A stretch of 64,000 bases of DNA from Nitrospira sp. (GCA_019636945.1 JAHBWO010000001.1:1-64000); one strand, 5' to 3'. Positions 35,489 to 44,837 are shown, counted from the stretch's first letter. Program-made: numbers and translations. The notes: generated by a model from the letters alone, not told the origin.

Positions 35489-36835
35489 TTATCGGTGATA
35501 CGTTCCCGTTGCCGCCAACGCAACCTTCGCTCCCGCTGATCGATCCGACTGTCCGACATGATCATGCGCGCTCTCCGTGCTACCAGCCGTGAGCCTGGCG
35601 GCGAGAACCTCCGGAGACGCGACCTCAATATCCCCAGGGACTCGCCGTCCAATACTCCAGTACGACAGTGGAAGTCCGGTCGCATGTCCCACTTCAAAGA
35701 TCGTTCCAGAAGAGTCCGTTTCGTCGAGTTTGGTAAAGAACAAACGGAGATCCGGAAGTGCCCTCACGCAACCGGTCATTCGACAGGCTTCTTGTGCTCT
35801 GATGGCGGCCGGCAAGACCAGATGCGTCGTAATAGCATCGTGCTTCAACAAACGACAAAGATCCTGCGCCAAGGCCAGGTCCGCCGGGGCAATCCCCGGC
35901 ATATCCATCAGCACAAGGTCCACCTTCGCATGGCGACGCAGCCCGGCCTGCACCTGCCGAGCCGATAGCGCACAGGCAAAGGGGACTCCTATGATCTTGG
36001 CGTACCGTCGGAGCTGCTCCACTGCGGTCTCCCGATAGCTGTCAAACGTAATCAAGGCGACCGACTTCTGCTGCTCCAGGCGATAAAATGCGGCAAGCTT
36101 GGCGACCGCCGACGTCTTCCCCGCTCCACTCGGACCGATGAACAGTTCAATCGCAGGACGTGCCTGGCCATGATCCAACGGACCGGTGACCCGTACACGC
36201 CGGACAACTTCCTGATGGAGTGCGCGTCTCATCATCTGTTCGTCCGAAACATGCGCCAGTCGATCGGTTTTCAGTACCTCACCGAGTAGCAACTCGGTCG
36301 TGGACGGATGCATCCCCTGATCGCACAATGATTGACGGAGGGTTGAAAGAACCGACGACGATTGACCGGCCCGTGGCGTGCATGCGTCCGGCGAAAGCTC
36401 GCGCAACAACTGACTCAGTTCGTCGTACACCGCCCGTACCTGGCGGCGTCGATTCGGCGTCTTAGTCGATGTGGCAGACTTGCTCGACGGCTCCTGCTGA
36501 CTCTGCTTTCGTGGTTTCCTTTCATTGGTAGGTTCCAACATCCCTCGCAAGGTCTGTTGGAAGGTGTTCACCGGATGAAGAGCCGAAGGGCCGCCCCTTG
36601 ACGTTCGTACCGGAGGCACAGATTCTTGAACCGGTGTGCTCTCCCGGACGACCTGTGGACGCTCGTACTCGGCTGCCGCCATCACTTCCAACACGGTGTG
36701 ATTGAAGACTCGTAGCAGTCGCCCGCCTTCACGCACCTCTTTGGATGACAGGATAATGGCATCCGGCCCCAACTCCTCCTTGATGGCTCGGAGAGCATCC
36801 TGCATGGTGAGCGCGTGAAATGTCTTCACCTTCAT
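35489..36835 (-). CDS. flhF: Flagellar SRP-like GTPase FlhF
   Basis: A 448-residue FlhF. The N-terminal B domain begins MKVKTFHALTMQDALRAIKE, a disordered linker spans about 60-130, and the NG domain follows. G1 is IGPSGAGKTSAVAKL at 233-247 and G4 is TKLDETD at 368-374. The G3 motif, normally DTAG, reads DMPG at 311-314, which removes the catalytic-site Thr. FlhF marks the pole where the first basal body forms. It lies between flhA and flhG. Confidence 0.92.
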   Translation of the reverse strand: MKVKTFHALTMQDALRAIKEELGPDAIILSSKEVREGGRLLRVFNHTVLEVMAAAEYERPQVVRESTPVQESVPPVRTSRGGPSALHPVNTFQQTLRGMLEPTNERKPRKQSQQEPSSKSATSTKTPNRRRQVRAVYDELSQLLRELSPDACTPRAGQSSSVLSTLRQSLCDQGMHPSTTELLLGEVLKTDRLAHVSDEQMMRRALHQEVVRRVRVTGPLDHGQARPAIELFIGPSGAGKTSAVAKLAAFYRLEQQKSVALITFDSYRETAVEQLRRYAKIIGVPFACALSARQVQAGLRRHAKVDLVLMDMPGIAPADLALAQDLCRLLKHDAITTHLVLPAAIRAQEACRMTGCVRALPDLRLFFTKLDETDSSGTIFEVGHATGLPLSYWSIGRRVPGDIEVASPEVLAARLTAGSTESAHDHVGQSDRSAGAKVALAATGTYHR

Positions 36836-36843
36836 GGGCTATC

Positions 36844-38946
36844 CTAGGATGACTGTGCCAATTCGAAGTCGACTCGCACCGTATCAAGCGACTGGAGGCG
36901 AACAAATGAATCAACCTCGTTAAACCCCATCACCGGCACCGAATGAAGGATGCGATCGCTGTGGCGACGAAGATGCCGGCGAACGGCCTGTGAACAAATG
37001 ACGATCGGTTGTTGCCCACGAGCCGCAACCCGTTCAGCTGCCTGTTTAATTCCCGTCAGAAGCTTGTGCGACACAGTCGGATCAAGCTGTAAGGCAGCGC
37101 CGGGCGGAAGTGCCGCAACTTGATCGGCCAGCGACCGATCCAGCCGTGGATCCAACGTAATCACCTGGAGGCTGCCGTCCGATGCTTGATACTGTTTGGT
37201 GATCGTCCTCGCCAAGGCTTGCCGGGCATACTCCGTCAACAGTTCAGGATCTTTACTGTTCGAGGCTTGATCGGAAATAGCCTCCAGAATGGAGCGCAAG
37301 TCTCTGATCGGAATGCCCTCCTTGAGCAGGTTGCCGAGCACCCGAACCACCGTCCCCAACGGAACCATCGTCGGAATCAGCTCTTCCACCAGCTTGGGAT
37401 GAGATTTGCCAACCTCATCCAGAAGTGCCTGAACCTCCTGACGCCCCAACAATTCATGACCATACCGCTTCACGAGCTCTGAAAGATGGGTGGCGATGGC
37501 AGAACTCGCATCCACAACGGTATAACCGGCAATCTGAGCCTGTTCTCTCCCATCTTCCGGAATCCAGAGCGCCGGCAGTCCGAATGCAGGCTCCTTCGTT
37601 GCGATGCCCTGGACCACGCCCTTCTGCCCTGTCCCTGGATCGATCGCCAACAGGTGCCCAGGCAACACATCCGCTTTGGCAACCTCCACGCCCTTCAACA
37701 TGATGGCGTACTCATTCGGTCTCAGCTGTAAATTGTCACGAATGTGAATGGGCGGCACGACGAATCCCATCGTTTCTGCAAACTGCCGCCGGAGAGCTTT
37801 AATTCGGTCGAGCAACGCGGTGCCTTGTGTTCCTTCCACCAGACCGATCAACCCATAGCCCACTTGCACCTCCATCAAATCCAACGGAGTCACGCGGGTT
37901 GGCCCCTCATCAGCCTTTGGAGCCGTAGGGGTCTGGGTTGGAGTTGGAGCCGCTTCCCGGATTTCCTCCTGATGCAAGTGATAGGCCATCCACGCCACGG
38001 CGCTGCCCAACACCAGAAAGGCCAGATGCGGCAGGCCAGGGACTAGGCCGAGAGCGAGAAGAATCCCCGCTGCAATCCCGACCGGCTTGGGGGACATCAG
38101 CAGTTGCTTTGTCATCGCCCCACCCAAGTCCATATCCGAAGCGGCGCGCGTCACGACAATACCGGCTGCCGTCGAAACAATGAGGGCGGGGATCTGCGCG
38201 ACCAGTCCTTCACCGACGGTGAGCACCGTATAGGTTTGTGCCGCGAGTCCCGGACTCATCCCTTGCTGCAAGACACCGATGGCGAGGCCGCCGACGATAT
38301 TGACCAGGGTAATGATCACCGCCGCGATGGCGTCACCTCGAACAAACTTACTCGCTCCGTCCATCGACCCGTAGAAGTCTGCCTCTTCGGTGATTTCCCG
38401 TCTTCGTCGGCGCGCGTCGGCTTCATTGATCAAACCCGCATTCAGATCCGCGTCGATGCTCATCTGTTTTCCAGGCATCGCATCCAAGGTGAAGCGTGCC
38501 GCGACTTCGGCGACACGGCCTGCTCCTTTGGTGACCACCACAAAATTGATCACGACCAGAATCGTAAAGACCACGAGACCGACGGTGTAATTGCCGCCGA
38601 CAATGAAATTGCCAAATGCCCGGATGACCTCACCAGCCGCCCCGGCCCCTTCATTGCCATGCAAAAGGATGAGCCGTGTCGAGGCGATATTCAGCGACAG
38701 TCTGAACAACGTAATCATCAACAGAATCGATGGGAACACTGAGAACTCGATGGGGCGACGCACTTGCAGCCCGACCAAAAGAATGATGACGGAGAGGGTG
38801 ATATCGAAGCTGAGCAACAAGTCGAGGATGAACCGCGGCAACGGTAGGAGCATCACCATGAGAATGGCGACGACCCCCACGGACATGAGAATGTCCGGGT
38901 GTTTGACGAAGTGCGATGCGCTGGTTGGTTCCGTGACGGTTGCCAT
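36844..38946 (-). CDS. flhA: Flagellar export gate protein FlhA
   Basis: A 700-residue FlhA with about eight membrane helices in the first 330 residues and a cytoplasmic C-domain that docks chaperone-substrate complexes. The FHIPEP-family block is clear: VGLQVRRPIEFSVFPSILL, then GAGRVAEVAARFTLDAMPGK, and RRRREITEEADFYGSMDGAS. It forms the nonameric ring of the flagellar type III export gate. It is 23 bp downstream of flhB. Confidence 0.97.
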   Translation of the reverse strand: MATVTEPTSASHFVKHPDILMSVGVVAILMVMLLPLPRFILDLLLSFDITLSVIILLVGLQVRRPIEFSVFPSILLMITLFRLSLNIASTRLILLHGNEGAGAAGEVIRAFGNFIVGGNYTVGLVVFTILVVINFVVVTKGAGRVAEVAARFTLDAMPGKQMSIDADLNAGLINEADARRRRREITEEADFYGSMDGASKFVRGDAIAAVIITLVNIVGGLAIGVLQQGMSPGLAAQTYTVLTVGEGLVAQIPALIVSTAAGIVVTRAASDMDLGGAMTKQLLMSPKPVGIAAGILLALGLVPGLPHLAFLVLGSAVAWMAYHLHQEEIREAAPTPTQTPTAPKADEGPTRVTPLDLMEVQVGYGLIGLVEGTQGTALLDRIKALRRQFAETMGFVVPPIHIRDNLQLRPNEYAIMLKGVEVAKADVLPGHLLAIDPGTGQKGVVQGIATKEPAFGLPALWIPEDGREQAQIAGYTVVDASSAIATHLSELVKRYGHELLGRQEVQALLDEVGKSHPKLVEELIPTMVPLGTVVRVLGNLLKEGIPIRDLRSILEAISDQASNSKDPELLTEYARQALARTITKQYQASDGSLQVITLDPRLDRSLADQVAALPPGAALQLDPTVSHKLLTGIKQAAERVAARGQQPIVICSQAVRRHLRRHSDRILHSVPVMGFNEVDSFVRLQSLDTVRVDFELAQSS

Positions 38947-38969
38947 AATGGATACTGCCTACGGCCGAC

Positions 38970-40046
38970 TCACGCCGTGCCCCCTCGCGCCCGATACACA
39001 AAGGCCAGGATCTCCGCCACAGCGCGATACAGATCATTCGGAATTTCTTTCCCGATATCGACCAGCCTGAATAACGTCCTGGCGACGAACTTATTCTCCA
39101 CGACCGGCACGCTATGATGTCGTGCCAACTCCCTGATTCGTTCCGCAATCACACCGGCACCTTTCGCCACCACGACCGGAGCCGCCATTGTGGCGGTGTC
39201 ATACTTGAGTGCCACGGCCAAATGTGTGGGATTTGTAATCACAACATCGGCGGTTTTGACAGCCGCCAGCATGCGCCTCTTCACCAGCTCACGCTGGACA
39301 GTTCGTACACGACTCTTAATCAGAGGATCGCCTTCCGCCGCTTTATGTTCTTCTTTAATCTCCTCCTTCGACATACGGAGACTGCGTTCCCATTCATACC
39401 GCTGATAGGCATAGTCAAAGACAGCCAGCACCGCGATCGCTCCTGACACCGCCAGCCCGACCTTGAACGCAAGACTCCCCGCAAGCGGCAACACGCCGCT
39501 CAACTCAAACTGGATCAGCTCCGGAATCCGGAGCACATCATGACGCGTAACCCAAAGCCCGATTCCTGTAATGATGGCGATTTTGAGCAGCCCCTTGACG
39601 AGCTCCATGACGGAACGCAACGAGGCCAGGCGTGAGAACCCTTTGGCCGGACTGATTCGACTCCAATCGAGTTGAAAAGCATTCGTTCGCCACAACAAAC
39701 CGGTTTGGAGGAGAGTCGCCACACTTCCCAGCACAAGCACTCCCACCACGATCGGAAGACTCAAGACACCCACCGTCACACCGGTCTGAATAAGAATCGT
39801 GTAGACCTGCTCGATCGAGGTGTTTCGGTACCACTCGCCGGGAAACGAGAGTGTCAGCCCTTGGCGAGTCATCTCCGTCATTTTCAGAAGACCCACCGGC
39901 AACATAGCTCCCAACAAGCCGACGCCCCCTAAGAGCACCGCCGCCGTCGAGACATCCCGACTCACGGCGACCTGTCCTTGCTTGCGTGCCTCCTCCTTGC
40001 GTTTAGGAGTCGCCGGTTCTGTTTTATTTTCCCTGTCCTCAGCCAT
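38970..40046 (-). CDS. flhB: Flagellar export switch protein FlhB
   Basis: A 358-residue FlhB with four membrane segments. The autocleavage motif NPTH is intact (VVITNPTHLAVALKYD). Charged N-terminus AEDRENKTEPATPKRKEEAR is typical. FlhB switches export from rod/hook to filament substrates after FliK measures hook length. Start overlaps the fliR stop by 8 bp. Confidence 0.97.
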   Translation of the reverse strand: MAEDRENKTEPATPKRKEEARKQGQVAVSRDVSTAAVLLGGVGLLGAMLPVGLLKMTEMTRQGLTLSFPGEWYRNTSIEQVYTILIQTGVTVGVLSLPIVVGVLVLGSVATLLQTGLLWRTNAFQLDWSRISPAKGFSRLASLRSVMELVKGLLKIAIITGIGLWVTRHDVLRIPELIQFELSGVLPLAGSLAFKVGLAVSGAIAVLAVFDYAYQRYEWERSLRMSKEEIKEEHKAAEGDPLIKSRVRTVQRELVKRRMLAAVKTADVVITNPTHLAVALKYDTATMAAPVVVAKGAGVIAERIRELARHHSVPVVENKFVARTLFRLVDIGKEIPNDLYRAVAEILAFVYRARGGTA

Positions 40047-40827
40047 GTCCCAGTGCCTTCAAGAGTCCGAAGATCGTAAACTGCAATCGTTCGATTTCCC
40101 GAACGAAGAGTTCCACCGTAAAGGGCATTGAAATGCTGAGCACCGCCAATCCTCCGACAATCGTAATGGGGAAGCTCAACACGAATACATTGATTTGACT
40201 GACGGCCCGTCCAAGAATCGCGAGCAGAATGTTGATCATCAGAATGATCACCAGCACCGGAGCGGCGAGCTTGAGGCCCACCATGAACATGTGTTGAGAG
40301 AGACGCAGCACCTCATCTCCCGCTCCGGCCGGAAGAGCGGCCCCGAATGCCGGGATGGATTCGTAGCTGGACAAGATCGTGGCGACGATGAGCATGTGCG
40401 CGTTCAATGAGAGCAGAACAAGGGACGCAAGGAGCGTAAAGTACTGCGCCATAAGCGGTGTCTGGCGAGACGTGCTGGGATCAAGGAGCTGGACAACACC
40501 GAACCCCATTTGAACGCCGATCATTTCTCCCGCCACCTCAAATGCGCCAAAAAACAGCCGGACAGCCAAACCAATGGCCAGCCCGATCACCAGTTCGCTG
40601 AGTAGCCCGGCGGCCAACACCAGGGGATCGTAGGGCACGGGCGGAAGATGGATGAGCGGAGCCAACAGCACTCCCAACGCCAACACCAATGCTCCTTTCA
40701 CCTTCAACGGAACCGAGTGCCCGCTCAGCACCGGCAATGCGGCGAGAAGCCCTCCAATTCGAGAAATGAGGACCAGAAATGCTTGAAACTCTGGCAGGAG
40801 CACCTGAATGGTTTGGGTTAACGCCAT
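40039..40827 (-). CDS. fliR: Flagellar export gate protein FliR
   Basis: A 262-residue polytopic membrane protein with the FliR block FLVLISRIGGLLAALPVL and VAGEMIGVQMGFGVVQLLDP. It belongs to the FliPQR core that forms the export pore. The ATG has an AGGAAAG site. The end overlaps flhB. Confidence 0.95.
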   Translation of the reverse strand: MALTQTIQVLLPEFQAFLVLISRIGGLLAALPVLSGHSVPLKVKGALVLALGVLLAPLIHLPPVPYDPLVLAAGLLSELVIGLAIGLAVRLFFGAFEVAGEMIGVQMGFGVVQLLDPSTSRQTPLMAQYFTLLASLVLLSLNAHMLIVATILSSYESIPAFGAALPAGAGDEVLRLSQHMFMVGLKLAAPVLVIILMINILLAILGRAVSQINVFVLSFPITIVGGLAVLSISMPFTVELFVREIERLQFTIFGLLKALGHG

Positions 40828-40927
40828 CGTTCTTTCCTAACCTACATTCGTCATGACGGCTCATGACCCATCGACCAGCACAGGGTCCCAAGTCCTGTCG
40901 AGAGAATGGGGCCTCTCGACCACGCAC

Positions 40928-40990
40928 CTCGTGAAGCGTGAAGCGTGAAACGCTCGAATTCTGAAACGAGATACGCTTCACGTTTCACGT
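40928..40990. repeat. Dispersed palindromic intergenic repeat, copy B (fliR-fliQ)
   Basis: CTCGTGAAGCGTGAAGCG is followed by TGAAACGCTCGAATTC, GAAACGAGATACGCTTCACG and TTTCACG. The left arm is largely the reverse complement of the right arm, so the RNA would fold into a long hairpin. A second small palindrome (ACGACGAATATCGTCG) lies immediately downstream near 40990-41006. Confidence 0.75.
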
Positions 40991-41054
40991 ACGACGAATA
41001 TCGTCGCGACCGCGTATTGTCATTCGTAGCAACCACGTTCATGAATCCAACGAG

Positions 41055-41324
41055 CTAGCGCACGTAGTTCGGGATGTTCATCAGCAGATTCGCCATAAAC
41101 GTCGTCATGACGTTCAACATCCAGGGCAGAAACACCAAGAGCGCTCCAAAGAGTGCCAATACTTTGGGAACGAATGTCAGCGTGGCCTCGTTCAGCTGCG
41201 TCATGGCCTGGAACGCGCTGATGATCAGACCGACGAGCAGACTCAGTCCTAAGATCGGTGCCGACACAAGCAACGTGGTTTCCAACGCCTGCCGGCCCAA
41301 TTCCGTGACGATTTCAGGTGTCAT
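41055..41324 (-). CDS. fliQ: Flagellar export gate protein FliQ
   Basis: An 89-residue protein with two membrane helices, starting MTPEIVTELGRQALETTLLV and containing GLIISAFQAMTQLNEATLTF, the FliQ signature. The start at 41324 has a GAGGAGAG site. It belongs to the FliPQR pore. A repeat-bearing 230-bp gap, unusual in this operon, separates it from fliR. Confidence 0.95.
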   Translation of the reverse strand: MTPEIVTELGRQALETTLLVSAPILGLSLLVGLIISAFQAMTQLNEATLTFVPKVLALFGALLVFLPWMLNVMTTFMANLLMNIPNYVR

Positions 41325-41414
41325 CGACTGCTCTCCTCTGGCCCGTGTTCCGAGTCGTTGCCAGCCGAATCCCACACAACTCCCGTTGCCTCAGCCACTC
41401 GCACGATCATGGAA

Positions 41415-42182
41415 TCATTGAAAGCTGCGCACCATCGAGCCAACGACGAGATACCAGCCGTCGGCCAGCACGAATAGAATCAACTTGAACGGGAGGGAAA
41501 TGACGACCGGAGGCAGGAGCATCATACCCATCGACATCAAGATGCTCGCGACAACCATGTCGACGATCAGAAATGGAATGTAGATCAAGAACCCGATCTG
41601 AAAGGCGATCCGCAACTCACTCAGGATAAATGCGGGAATAATGGCATGGGTTGGAACATCTTCAACCCGATCGGGCTTGGGGATGTGACTCAGCTGAATG
41701 AACAACTCAAGATCCTTGTCCCGCACCTGTTTCAACATGAAGCCCCGAACCGGCTCAATCCCCTTCTTCCAGGCATCCTCGTAGGAGATCTGTTCGGCGA
41801 GCAACGGCTGCAGCGCGTTGTTGTATACAGACTGTCCGACCGGCGCCATAATGAACATCGTCAGGAAGAGGGCCAAGGACAACAACACTTGATTGGGAGG
41901 CACCGCTTGTGTACCGAGCGCCTGCCGTAGGAAGGCCAAGACAATAACGATCCTGGTAAACGACGTGACCATGATGAATAAGGCCGGTGCCAATGAGAGC
42001 ACCGTCAACAGGATCAGAATCTGGATGACGACGGCCATTTGCTTTGGGCCGCCGGCACCCAAATCGATACTGACAGACGGGCCGTTTGAGGCTGCCTCCG
42101 CTGCCGATGCCAGAAGCAACATCCCCGCCGCGACGACAATCGCCCAGCCAACGAGTCGTGAATGAACGCGGTCAGTGGCCAT
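41415..42182 (-). CDS. fliP: Flagellar export gate protein FliP
   Basis: A 255-residue protein from the ATG at 42182, which has AAGGA five bases upstream within fliO. It has a cleavable signal (VVAAGMLLLASAAEA) and the FliP block VMVTSFTRIVIVLAFLRQAL and MLLPPVVISLPFKLILFVLA. FliP is the pentameric core of the export pore. It overlaps fliO by about 11 bp. Confidence 0.95.
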   Translation of the reverse strand: MATDRVHSRLVGWAIVVAAGMLLLASAAEAASNGPSVSIDLGAGGPKQMAVVIQILILLTVLSLAPALFIMVTSFTRIVIVLAFLRQALGTQAVPPNQVLLSLALFLTMFIMAPVGQSVYNNALQPLLAEQISYEDAWKKGIEPVRGFMLKQVRDKDLELFIQLSHIPKPDRVEDVPTHAIIPAFILSELRIAFQIGFLIYIPFLIVDMVVASILMSMGMMLLPPVVISLPFKLILFVLADGWYLVVGSMVRSFQ

Positions 42183-42579
42183 GCTGTTCCTTGTCATGAT
42201 CAGCCCACCGGAGCGGTTGTCGTTGAAGCCATGCCGCCACATCGGCCTCTGGGGTAGATGTCACCCCGGAGGGAGGCGTCTGAGCCGGCATTCCGAGCAC
42301 TTCACGGAGATGTGCCGTATTGGTAATCCGTCCCAAGGGAACGAGATCGGTTGCCGTTGCACCCACGATCAGATACTCGCCGGCGACATCCACCAAACTA
42401 ATCGTCTTGCGCGGAGCAAGATACCCGCTCGCTAACACCTGAACCAGCGGCCGGCCACTGGAATTCCCCGCCCGTGGTCCCATCACCCGACGGGCCACGA
42501 ATGCCGCGATGCCGATACACACCAACACCACGGCAAGCGCCGAAACGGTTCTGATCAGGCTGTCCCATACGTCGATCAC
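42172..42579 (-). CDS. fliO: Flagellar protein FliO
   Basis: A 135-residue protein with one N-terminal membrane helix (ALAVVLVCIGIAAFVARRVM) and a FliO cytoplasmic segment (ASGYLAPRKTISLVDVAGEY). FliO aids FliP-FliR assembly. It fits the fliN-fliO-fliP order. Confidence 0.88.
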   Translation of the reverse strand: MIDVWDSLIRTVSALAVVLVCIGIAAFVARRVMGPRAGNSSGRPLVQVLASGYLAPRKTISLVDVAGEYLIVGATATDLVPLGRITNTAHLREVLGMPAQTPPSGVTSTPEADVAAWLQRQPLRWADHDKEQHGH

Positions 42580-42599
42580 GCGCTCTCCCTGTGACTGTC

Positions 42600-42968
42600 T
42601 TACCGAAGCTGCTGAACACGCTCGGCCGCACTGACCACGTCGGTCAACCGAATACCGAACTTTTCGTTCACCACGACGACCTCGCCGCGCGCAACGAGTT
42701 TGTTGTTCACCATTACCTCCATCGGTTCGCCTGCCAACTTATCCAGCTCAATGACAGACCCTTGCGCCAGCTGCAGAAGATCACGGATCGCCATTTTGGT
42801 GGATCCAACATACACCGCGACATTCATCGGAATATCCAGAATAAAATCGATATTCTTCGAGCTGCCGCCGGTTTCTGAATTCTGAACAGGCGGAAACGAT
42901 GCGAGCTGTGGAGACGTCCCTCCACCGGACTGGGAATCACGAGGTGTCGTGGATTCTGATTCGGCCAT
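42600..42968 (-). CDS. fliN: Motor switch protein FliN
   Basis: A 122-residue protein with the FliN/SpoA domain: ILDIPMNVAVYVGSTKMAI, LAQGSVIELDKLAGEPMEV and VAKGEVVVVNEKFGIRLTDV-like sequence (R in place of K). A short disordered N-terminus precedes it. FliN forms the C-ring rim with FliM and binds FliH for export targeting. Confidence 0.95.
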   Translation of the reverse strand: MAESESTTPRDSQSGGGTSPQLASFPPVQNSETGGSSKNIDFILDIPMNVAVYVGSTKMAIRDLLQLAQGSVIELDKLAGEPMEVMVNNKLVARGEVVVVNEKFGIRLTDVVSAAERVQQLR

Positions 42969-42993
42969 AGTTATTCGCGTCCTCCGGTCCCGC

Positions 42994-43968
42994 TTACGTC
43001 AACACTTTAGTCACGCGACATGCGTGATTGCCCTTGTAGACCCCGGGACTGCCCTGGAATTTATGGTACCCTTCGATAAAACAATCGAGTGGATCACCCG
43101 GTCGCTGATTCAGTAACACGACATCCCCGGGGGCGAAATTGAGCACATCCTTGACAGTCACCGTGGCGGTTCCCAGCCGAACCGCGAGCGGCAGCTGACA
43201 TTCCTGCAAGCGCTCCCGGAATCGTTGACTCCAGTCTCCGTTCTGATCGACTTGGTCGGAGACCAGGCCGGAATACAACTTTTCTTTGATCGGTTCGAGC
43301 ATGGCGTACGGATACACGATGTAGAGCTCACGGGCGGTTTCCCCCAGAACAACCTGCAACGTGACGACCATCACGATCTCGGAGGACGTCACCACCATCG
43401 CGAACTGCGGGTTACTTTCCGACCGCACATATTCCACCTTCACAGGCGCGACAGCGTGCCACGCTTTTTCGAGATCGACCAACGCCTGCAGCAGGAGTTT
43501 TTTGATCACGCGTAACTGCACCGGGGTAAAGTCCCGGCCTTCCGGTTTTACGTGAGTTTGCCCCTTGCCCCCAAAGAAGTAATCGATGATCAAGTAGACG
43601 AGAAAGGCATCCATCACATACAGCGCACTACCGCGCAGGGGGGACATATGAAACACATTCAGCGAAGAAGGCTGCGGGATTTTCTTGAGAAATTCACCGA
43701 ACTTGATCACTTGGGTCCCGACCACCACAAAATCAATGGCGTCATGAAACATATTGGTCCAGGCAACGGATTGCCGGCGGATAAACCGGTCATTGATCAT
43801 TTCCATCGTGGGCATTCGCCCGCGAATGATCCGCTCCTGATTGAAGAGGTCGTATTGCGCAACTCCCTTTGCAGCCGTTTCATTGTCTTTGGGAGCCGTG
43901 TCGACTTCTCCCGAGACCACTCCCTTTAAGAGTGCATCAATTTCGTCTTGTGACAGGATTTTTTCCAT
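42994..43968 (-). CDS. fliM: Motor switch protein FliM
   Basis: A 324-residue FliM. The N-terminal CheY-binding segment ILSQDEIDALLKGV is intact, so switching by phospho-CheY is expected. The middle CheC-like domain (FIRRQSVAWTNMFHDAI, MDAFLVYLIIDYFFGGKG) and C-terminal SpoA domain (NFAPGDVVLLNQRPGDPLDC) follow. It is in the order fliL-fliM-fliN. Confidence 0.96.
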   Translation of the reverse strand: MEKILSQDEIDALLKGVVSGEVDTAPKDNETAAKGVAQYDLFNQERIIRGRMPTMEMINDRFIRRQSVAWTNMFHDAIDFVVVGTQVIKFGEFLKKIPQPSSLNVFHMSPLRGSALYVMDAFLVYLIIDYFFGGKGQTHVKPEGRDFTPVQLRVIKKLLLQALVDLEKAWHAVAPVKVEYVRSESNPQFAMVVTSSEIVMVVTLQVVLGETARELYIVYPYAMLEPIKEKLYSGLVSDQVDQNGDWSQRFRERLQECQLPLAVRLGTATVTVKDVLNFAPGDVVLLNQRPGDPLDCFIEGYHKFQGSPGVYKGNHACRVTKVLT

Positions 43969-43979
43969 GCGGGCGATCG

Positions 43980-44531
43980 CTACTGAACGACGAAATCCGT
44001 GAAATATGCGGACCGCACTCCAGGCTTGGGAAGCAGCCCATTGATCCGTTGCGTAATCTCATCGCGCAATTGAAATTTCCCTTGAGTGGTTCTCACCGCA
44101 TTCACATCCTTGCTACTGAGCAATACAAGGACGGCGTCGCGGACCTGGGGAACCCGTGCGGACAGATCGGCGGAAACCGCCTCACTGTCGACCTCAAGCT
44201 TGACGGTCAGCTTCAAGTAACGCACGTCCGGCACGTCGGCGAGATTCACAATAAACGGATCCAGGTCGAACATGACTCCTGGGGAGGCAGTCTGTCCTGC
44301 TTTTCCACTCGCTCCGCCTTGCGCATCGGACTTCGCCACGGCCTCGGTCTTGTGTTCCTCGGCATGTTCTGCGTTTTTATCGGATCCGCCGAAGAACTTG
44401 ACGGCGACGACCGCTCCTCCCACACCGAACAGGAGGGCAATCACCGACACGATAATGAGCAACTTGATCGGGAATGCCGGAGCAAGAGCCGCTCCCGCGG
44501 TTTTGTCGTCCGTCTCGGCTGCATCTGCCAT
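43980..44531 (-). CDS. fliL: Stator-associated protein FliL
   Basis: A 183-residue protein with a single membrane segment (LLIIVSVIALLFGVGGAVVA) and a periplasmic domain with VMFDLDPFIVNLADVPDVRYLK split over two strands and the C-terminal PGVRSAYFTDFVVQ. AAGGAGGAG precedes the ATG. It is the first gene of the 12-gene fliL-fliA operon. FliL surrounds MotAB stators. Its leader contains a short tandem repeat and a hairpin. Confidence 0.9.
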   Translation of the reverse strand: MADAAETDDKTAGAALAPAFPIKLLIIVSVIALLFGVGGAVVAVKFFGGSDKNAEHAEEHKTEAVAKSDAQGGASGKAGQTASPGVMFDLDPFIVNLADVPDVRYLKLTVKLEVDSEAVSADLSARVPQVRDAVLVLLSSKDVNAVRTTQGKFQLRDEITQRINGLLPKPGVRSAYFTDFVVQ

Positions 44532-44542
44532 AGCTCCTCCTT

Positions 44543-44573
44543 GAAGGCCTCATCGAAGGCCTCATCGCCTTCG
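44543..44573. repeat. Short tandem repeat and hairpin in the fliL leader
   Basis: GAAGGCCTCATC occurs twice in tandem (44543-44554, 44555-44566). The second copy forms a 7-bp stem with GCCTTCG at 44567-44573. The first copy could pair with the same segment, so two alternative hairpins are possible just upstream of the fliL ribosome site. Confidence 0.6.
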
Positions 44574-44583
44574 TGAAGCAACT

Positions 44584-44598
44584 GCAATGCATATGCCA
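44584..44598 (-). promoter_or_regulatory. Sigma54 promoter of fliL operon
   Basis: Minus strand TGGCATATGCATTGC fits TGGCAY-N5-TTGC exactly. It lies 53 bp from the fliL ATG. Confidence 0.8.
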
Positions 44599-44765
44599 TT
44601 GAGCCGTTGGTGGCTGCCGATTACGGTTCCCCATAATAGATGTATTTGACAGGCGTTTTATCAGCGGGAGGCCTGATCGCCGACACCTTCCCCAGGTACC
44701 GTCAGGCAAGTCATTGACACCGTCAAGAAACTGACGTGGCGAGAAGAGATGAGGAAGGGAACCGT

Positions 44766-44823
44766 AGCCCCCGTAGGTCTGGGGGGCTTGGAACGCGGCC
44801 CGGGAAGAATGTTCCTCCCGGGC
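44766..44823 (-). terminator. Double hairpin downstream of flgE
   Basis: Two GC-rich stems follow the flgE stop: GCCCGGG/CCCGGGC (44798-44804 with 44817-44823) and AGCCCCC/GGGGGCT (44766-44772 with 44782-44788). They could terminate the fliK-flgD-flgE transcript. No U-run follows, so the mechanism is uncertain. Confidence 0.45.
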
Positions 44824-44837
44824 TACAACCGATGCAC

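Larger units (their letters stand above)
44532..44837. other. 306-bp intergenic region between flgE and fliL
   Basis: From the fliL side it holds the ribosome site, a doubled 12-base word, a hairpin, the sigma54 promoter, and then, near flgE, two strong GC-rich hairpins. No gene is seen. Confidence 0.6.
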
